DNA of 64,000 nucleotides, taken from Psychrilyobacter piezotolerans. Its GTDB lineage: Bacteria; Fusobacteriota; Fusobacteriia; Fusobacteriales; Fusobacteriaceae. Where the stretch lies: NCBI RefSeq assembly GCF_003391055.1, contig NZ_QUAJ01000005.1, positions 1 to 64,000 on the forward strand, read 5' to 3'. The notes under the pieces were generated by a model. That model was given only the letters and a program-made list of their open reading frames with translations, did not search any database and was not told where the DNA came from. This document shows, piece after piece, positions 59,743-64,000 of the stretch (position 1 is its first letter; each line of letters begins with the position of its first letter). The translations under genes were made by a program, and so were the position numbers.

Positions 59743-60999
59743 ATGAAAAAAATGACATTAACAACTAAGATCTTAGTTAGTTTAGCAGGTGGGATAATAG
59801 TTGGACTGCTGCTGTTTCCCCTAAAGAATATACCCTTTGTAGAGCACTATATAATCGGATTTTTCCTGAAATTAGGCGGATCTGTATTTATAAAATCAAT
59901 TAAAATGCTGGTGGTTCCTCTGGTTTTTATTTCCTTAACAGTGGGAAGTTCTGCTATAGGCGACACCAAAAAACTCGGAAGGATTGGAATAAAAACTTTA
60001 AGTTTTTATTTGTTTACAACAGCTGTTGCAATAACAATAGCCCTTGTCTTGGCCAACATAATAGACCCGGGAAACGGTTTAGTCATTGAAAGTATCAGTA
60101 AAACCAGCACAGTTGTCAGCGACTCTAAATCTTTTGTGGATGTCCTTATTGATATCGTTCCATCCAACCCCATCTCAGCCATGGCCAAGGGGAATATGTT
60201 ACAGGTAATATTTTTTGCCCTCCTTACAGGTATGGGACTGACTATCCTGGGAGATAAAGTCAGCAAGATAAAAGATCTATTTGACCAGTCCAATGATCTG
60301 ATTTTAGAGCTGGTAAACCTTATCATGCAGCTGGCTCCCATTGGTGTCTTCTGTCTTATTGCTACAACATTTTCCACATTGGGATATCAGGCTATGGTTC
60401 CACTATTTAAATATATAATGACTACACTTTTGGCACTGTTAATCCATGTTTTAGTCACATATCAGGGTCTTTTATACCTGGCAGCTAAAATAAACCCCAT
60501 TGTATTTATAAAAAAATTCATCCCTGCTATCTCTGTGGCATTTTCTACATCCAGCAGCGGAGCTACAATCCCTGTTAATTTAGAGATTCTCAGAGAAAAA
60601 TTTGGTGTTTCAAAGTCTACAAGTTCGTTTACTATACCACTGGGAGCATCTATAAATATGGATGGAACCTCTATTATGCAGGGGGTCGCTGTGGTCTTTA
60701 TAGCTTCTGCCTATGGAATCCAATTAAATATGGGGGATTACATGATGGTTATTTTAACTGCCACCCTGGCATCTATCGGCACAGCAGGTGTCCCGGGAGC
60801 CGGCCCTATCATGCTTTCAATGGTTCTTACCCAGGTGGGATTGCCCATTGAGGGAATAGCTCTTATCATGGGGGTAGACAGGATAATAGATATGAACAGG
60901 ACTGCTGTAAATATAACCGGAGACGCTGTCTGTACCCTGATTATAGCTAAAAGTGAGGGGGAAGATATAAGTGGAGAAGTTAAAGCAGAATTAATTTAA
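59743..60999 (+). CDS. Dicarboxylate/amino acid:cation symporter (DAACS family)
   Basis: A 418-residue GltP/DctA-type transporter. SSSGATIPVNLEILREKFGV (split as SSSGATIPVN and LEILREKFGV), then IPLGASINMDGTSIMQGVA and the C-terminal VDRIIDMNRTAVNITGDAV are the conserved re-entrant loop and membrane motifs. It imports glutamate, aspartate or C4-dicarboxylates with Na+ or H+. RBS TAGGAGT. Single gene with terminator. Confidence 0.92.
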   Translation: MKKMTLTTKILVSLAGGIIVGLLLFPLKNIPFVEHYIIGFFLKLGGSVFIKSIKMLVVPLVFISLTVGSSAIGDTKKLGRIGIKTLSFYLFTTAVAITIALVLANIIDPGNGLVIESISKTSTVVSDSKSFVDVLIDIVPSNPISAMAKGNMLQVIFFALLTGMGLTILGDKVSKIKDLFDQSNDLILELVNLIMQLAPIGVFCLIATTFSTLGYQAMVPLFKYIMTTLLALLIHVLVTYQGLLYLAAKINPIVFIKKFIPAISVAFSTSSSGATIPVNLEILREKFGVSKSTSSFTIPLGASINMDGTSIMQGVAVVFIASAYGIQLNMGDYMMVILTATLASIGTAGVPGAGPIMLSMVLTQVGLPIEGIALIMGVDRIIDMNRTAVNITGDAVCTLIIAKSEGEDISGEVKAELI

Positions 61000-61011
61000 A
61001 GGAAATTTCAT

Positions 61012-61062
61012 AAAAAAAGCCAATTTATTGAGTAGAACCTTACTTTAAACTGGCTTTTTTTA
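61012..61062 (+). terminator. Terminator after the symporter gene
   Basis: AAAAAAGCCAATTT pairs with AAACTGGCTTTTTT across a loop of about 18-20 nt. Confidence 0.8.
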
Positions 61063-61100
61063 TTATGCCTATCGGGATCCAACGTCACGTTGCTTTTTTA
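61062..61100 (+). repeat. 39-nt hairpin repeat, partner of 55682-55720
   Basis: ATTATGCCTATCGGGATCC, then AACGTCACGTTGCTTTTTTA. CAACG-TCA-CGTTG hairpin plus six T. It lies between the symporter terminator and the adenine deaminase RBS, and its ATG (61065) falsely extends that gene. Confidence 0.75.
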
Positions 61101-61115
61101 TTGGAGGAGATTATT

Positions 61116-62837
61116 ATGAATAACTTAGCTGAATTTATAGATGTTTTGACCCGGAGAAAAAAATCGGACCTGGTTTTTAAAAACGCAAAAATTATAAATG
61201 TATTCAGTCATGAAATTATAGAGGGAAACTTGGCTGTCCATGGAGACCGGATCGTAGGAGTCGGTGATTTTTCCGGGATTTTTGAAATCGATCTTTGTGG
61301 TGCTTATATTTCCCCCGGTCTCATGGATGCCCATGTTCACATTGAATCTTCCATGCTGACCCCTGAAAATATGGCAAATTTAGTTCTTCCCAGAGGTACT
61401 ACCACTATCATCGCCGATCCCCATGAGATAGCCAACGTGTCGGGGAGGAGAGGGGTCGACTATATTCTGAAAGCCACTGAAGATATCCCGCTAAATGTCT
61501 TTATCAACCTCCCATCCTGTGTCCCTGCTACGACCTTTGAATCTTCCGGGGCTGTTTTAGGGGCAGATGATCTGAAGGAGTTTATCCACCATAAAAGGGT
61601 TCTGGGTCTGGCAGAATTTATGAACTTTCCCGGAATTATAAAAAAAGATCCTGAAGTTTTAAAAAAATTGGATCTGGCTCATAGGAACAATAAAATTATC
61701 GACGGCCATGCTCCTAATATGGATAGCAATGATATCCGTACCTATGCAGGGGTAGGAATATCCACAGATCATGAATCTGAAACCTACGATGAATTATTAA
61801 ATAAAATAAGAAATGGAATCTATGTGCTGATCAGAGAAGGGTCGGGGGCTAAAAATTTAGAAACCTTAGCCAGAGGTGTATCCAATAATCTTCTTCTTAC
61901 AAGGTGGTGCTGTCTGTGTACAGATGATTCCCACCCCGAAACCCTTATCAGAGAGGGACATATAGACCACCTCCTGAAAAAATTAGTGAGGTTAGATATA
62001 GATCCTATTACTGCTGTCCAAATGGCAACCATAAATACTGCCAAATGCTATGACTTGGATAAATTAGGAGCTATTGCCCCCGGATATAAAGCAGATTTAG
62101 TTATTTTTCAGGACCTCATTGATTTCAAGGTGTTAAAAACCTATAAAGACGGCAGGGAGGTCTATGATGGTAAACATAAGGTAGAGGTTCAAAATACCTA
62201 TATGGATAAAAAATTACTTTCCAGTGTAAATATAGACATAAATAAAAAAGACCTAAAAATATTTTTGAAGAATGGAAGGGTAAATATGATCGAACTTATC
62301 CCCGGGAGTTTACTTACAAAAAAAACTGTCTCTCGGGTAATTTTAGAAGAGGGGGAGTTTAAAACAGCAAATAATTTGGGAGTTTTAAAATTGTTTGTAA
62401 TTGAACGTCATCATGGGACAGGAAACATAGGAAAGGGTCTCGTTACAAATTTTGGTGATTTCAAAGGAGCTATAGGTTCTACAATCTCCCATGATTCCCA
62501 TAATCTAGTGGTTATAGGAGATTCAGATGAAGATATCTTTCTCGCCATTGAGGAAATAAAAAAAATGAAGGGAGGACTCTGCCTGATTCATGATAAAAAA
62601 ATCATATCTTCCATCCCCCTTGAGATAGGGGGAATTATGACGCAACTTTCTGGTGAAAAGGTAGCATTAAAAGTAAAAGAATTATTAGATTCAGCCTATA
62701 AATATGGAGTAAATACAAAATTAGACCCATTAATAAACCTAGCTTTTTTAGCCCTCCCGGTTATCCCAGAAATAAAATTAACTGATCGCGGTTTATTTGA
62801 TTTTAAATCTTTCACCCATATATCTTTAGAGTTATAA
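61116..62837 (+). CDS. ade: Adenine deaminase
   Basis: A 573-residue amidohydrolase turning adenine into hypoxanthine and ammonia in the cytoplasm. Metal ligands are seen in MDAHVHIESSMLTP, TTIIADPHEIANV, IDGHAP, ISTDHES and LCTDDSHPETL; the C-terminal domain has GAIGSTISHDSHNLVVIG. ATG 61116 follows TTGGAGGAG; the longer frame from 61065 starts within a repeat. Works with the guanine/hypoxanthine permease in purine salvage. Confidence 0.94.
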   Translation: MNNLAEFIDVLTRRKKSDLVFKNAKIINVFSHEIIEGNLAVHGDRIVGVGDFSGIFEIDLCGAYISPGLMDAHVHIESSMLTPENMANLVLPRGTTTIIADPHEIANVSGRRGVDYILKATEDIPLNVFINLPSCVPATTFESSGAVLGADDLKEFIHHKRVLGLAEFMNFPGIIKKDPEVLKKLDLAHRNNKIIDGHAPNMDSNDIRTYAGVGISTDHESETYDELLNKIRNGIYVLIREGSGAKNLETLARGVSNNLLLTRWCCLCTDDSHPETLIREGHIDHLLKKLVRLDIDPITAVQMATINTAKCYDLDKLGAIAPGYKADLVIFQDLIDFKVLKTYKDGREVYDGKHKVEVQNTYMDKKLLSSVNIDINKKDLKIFLKNGRVNMIELIPGSLLTKKTVSRVILEEGEFKTANNLGVLKLFVIERHHGTGNIGKGLVTNFGDFKGAIGSTISHDSHNLVVIGDSDEDIFLAIEEIKKMKGGLCLIHDKKIISSIPLEIGGIMTQLSGEKVALKVKELLDSAYKYGVNTKLDPLINLAFLALPVIPEIKLTDRGLFDFKSFTHISLEL

Positions 62838-62870
62838 GTGTGGAAAGTTACAACTTTATTGAAAAAAGGC

Positions 62871-62899
62871 TTGCTTTTCTCTGGGACTTCTAGTATAAT
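62871..62899 (+). promoter_or_regulatory. Promoter of the tRNA-Leu gene
   Basis: TTGCTT and TATAAT are 17 bp apart, ending 13 bp before the mature 5' end of the tRNA. Confidence 0.75.
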
Positions 62900-62912
62900 T
62901 ATTTTTGTAGAT

Positions 62913-62998
62913 GCCTGAGTGATGGAATGGTAGACATAGGGGACTCAAAATCCCCCGGGCGTATGCCCTTAAGGGTTCAAGTCCCTTCTCAGGTACCA
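62913..62998 (+). tRNA. tRNA-Leu (anticodon CAA)
   Basis: An 86-nt tRNA with encoded CCA. The acceptor GCCTGAG pairs with CTCAGGT (one G-T). The anticodon stem GGGGA/TCCCC closes the loop CTCAAAA, giving anticodon CAA for UUG codons. A long variable arm (CGGGCGTATGCCCTTA) marks it as class II, and the T arm reads GGGTTCAAGTCCC. Confidence 0.95.
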
Positions 62999-63051
62999 TA
63001 TAACCCCTCTACGTTTAGAGGACTAATACAAAAATTAATTGAATAACAATA

Positions 63052-63086
63052 AAAAAAGAAGTATTAATTATAATACTTCTTTTTTA
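63052..63086. terminator. Bidirectional terminator between tRNA-Leu and the recombinase gene
   Basis: AAAAAAGAAGTATTA pairs with TAATACTTCTTTTTT around ATTA, a nearly perfect palindrome. Confidence 0.85.
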
Positions 63087-64000
63087 GTATTCTAAAATTA
63101 TATCATATTCAAAATCTTTTCTATTATTTATATCTTTTATCACTATCTCTTTTATGATCATTCTTAAAAGTTCTCGCAGATCTATTAGTTCATAATTTTT
63201 ATAGTTGTTTGAAACTTCTACCAATATCTCAAAATTTTCATCTGATCCATCTTCTTTCTTTTTTATTGTTTCTTCTAGGTTAGATATTTCTTCTGTTACA
63301 ACTTCTAAATCTTTACCTATTTTTTCTCTATTTTTAGTAAATTCAGATTCATCTATCAACTCTTTCAAAAGTAGTGTAAGCAGCCTATCCTTTTCTTTTA
63401 ATATGCTAATCTTTCTATTTTTGTATACTTCTAAACTTTTTACTAACTCTACATTGTCTATAGATATATCATTTATTTCTCTTAATTGCTCAAATTCTTT
63501 CAATCTTTCAAATATCTGTTCCTCTATTAGATCTGCATCAACTTTCTTTTTACAATTGTCACATTGATAACTCCTATATAATCTATCATATTTTTTTACA
63601 TAGTTTCCATTCCCATACATCTTTTTCATACAGCTGCACTTGATTAACCCTCCTAATATAAAATTAGATTTTTTTATGTTTTTTTTATTTAAAGCCCGAT
63701 TACCTTTGATATATAGTTGTACCTTATCGAACATCTCTTTATTTATAATAGCTTCTTGGCTACCTTCTACTAATATATATTCTCCTGTTCTCTGCTTTTT
63801 CTTGTTGTGCAGATTATTTTTTCTAACACCAAATCTATACTTTCCTATATAAAAAGGATTAGTTAAGATCCATCTCATACTTTCTACGGGTTTCCCAAAT
63901 AAATCAGCCGTTTTTTTAAGAGATTGATTTCCTATAAAAGTAGTAAAGAAATTTTTTACCTGCCTTGCTCCTACTTCATCTATAATAATATTTTTTTCTT
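63084..64000 (-). CDS. Large serine recombinase, C-terminal part (gene runs off the window)
   Basis: The frame stays open from the stop at 63084 to the window edge, so the 5' end (including the catalytic serine domain) is outside. An internal ATG at 63878 is not the true start: before it the protein reads IIIDEVGARQVKNFFTTFIG and KKTADLFGKPVES, part of the recombinase domain. Then MRWILTNPFYIGKYRFG, a zinc ribbon (CSCMKKMYGNG...CDNCKKK) and a long coiled-coil tail. Such enzymes integrate phages and mobile elements. It ends 85 bp from tRNA-Leu, consistent with an element boundary. Confidence 0.88.
   Translation of the reverse strand, partial: EKNIIIDEVGARQVKNFFTTFIGNQSLKKTADLFGKPVESMRWILTNPFYIGKYRFGVRKNNLHNKKKQRTGEYILVEGSQEAIINKEMFDKVQLYIKGNRALNKKNIKKSNFILGGLIKCSCMKKMYGNGNYVKKYDRLYRSYQCDNCKKKVDADLIEEQIFERLKEFEQLREINDISIDNVELVKSLEVYKNRKISILKEKDRLLTLLLKELIDESEFTKNREKIGKDLEVVTEEISNLEETIKKKEDGSDENFEILVEVSNNYKNYELIDLRELLRMIIKEIVIKDINNRKDFEYDIILEY

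Noticed and set aside
61065-61115. N-terminal extension of adenine deaminase from ATG 61065
   Set aside because: This ATG is part of the 39-nt repeat and has no RBS; TTGGAGGAG points to ATG 61116.

Overview
The window is AT-rich DNA from a fermentative, strictly anaerobic, selenium-using bacterium. Several secreted proteins carry short Gram-negative-type signal peptides (MKK...LxxxSLxSxG/YGA), and the gene content (FeFe hydrogenases, a selenocysteine formate dehydrogenase, flavodiiron protein plus rubredoxin, SelA/B/D, HtpG under a CIRCE operator) fits a member of the Fusobacteriota, most likely Fusobacteriaceae. That assignment is inference from style and content; a clostridial host cannot be excluded from sequence alone. 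No CRISPR array or rRNA is present; one tRNA is.

Layout. 0.2-10.2 kb: a CDP-alcohol phosphatidyltransferase, then a formate/hydrogen module: TupA-type tungstate-binding protein and FdhD on the minus strand, fdhF (in-frame UGA with a SECIS hairpin) translationally coupled to an FeFe hydrogenase on the plus strand, a second group-B-like FeFe hydrogenase and MobA. 10.3-22.5 kb: a minus-strand accessory run with a macrodomain/class M sirtuin pair, flavin-binding proteins, a MarR-controlled amino-acid ABC transporter with two matching operators, a two-domain Old Yellow Enzyme reductase, a VOC protein, a MATE exporter, two unusual cupin + double BFD [2Fe-2S] proteins and an AraC regulator that carries the same cupin at its C-terminus. 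22.8-30 kb: MsrAB and a selenium island: selD (itself containing Sec), selA, selB, yedF and a DUF3343 protein. 30-44.4 kb: housekeeping genes including a guanine riboswitch with a purine permease, lgt, flavodiiron protein, htpG with CIRCE, a decayed pnuC, crr, mnmH, cysE, cysK, rubredoxin and a cysteine desulfurase. 44.5-52.7 kb: a peptide/nickel-type ABC operon with an embedded 55-aa membrane protein and a frameshifted second ATPase, followed by DUF169 and YitT-family genes. 52.7-64 kb: an Fe-alcohol dehydrogenase, small proteins, a candidate sRNA, a binding protein/HD-GYP sensor pair, a dicarboxylate symporter, adenine deaminase, tRNA-Leu(CAA) and, beyond it, a serine recombinase running off the window edge.

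How the genes fit together. SelD makes selenophosphate for SelA/SelB-directed Sec insertion (into FdhF and into SelD itself) and for MnmH (2-selenouridine tRNA). TupA, MobA and FdhD supply and mature the W/Mo cofactor of FdhF, and FdhF with HydA could form a compact formate-hydrogen lyase or CO2 reductase. CysE, CysK, the desulfurase, YedF and DUF3343 handle cysteine, sulfur and selenium.

The most unusual non-coding signal is a dispersed structured repeat (four copies near 1.0-1.3, 29.5-29.7, 34.7-34.8 and 59.2-59.4 kb) whose hairpins keep pairing through compensatory base changes. The most unusual proteins are the cupin-BFD-BFD pair with the cupin-bearing AraC regulator.
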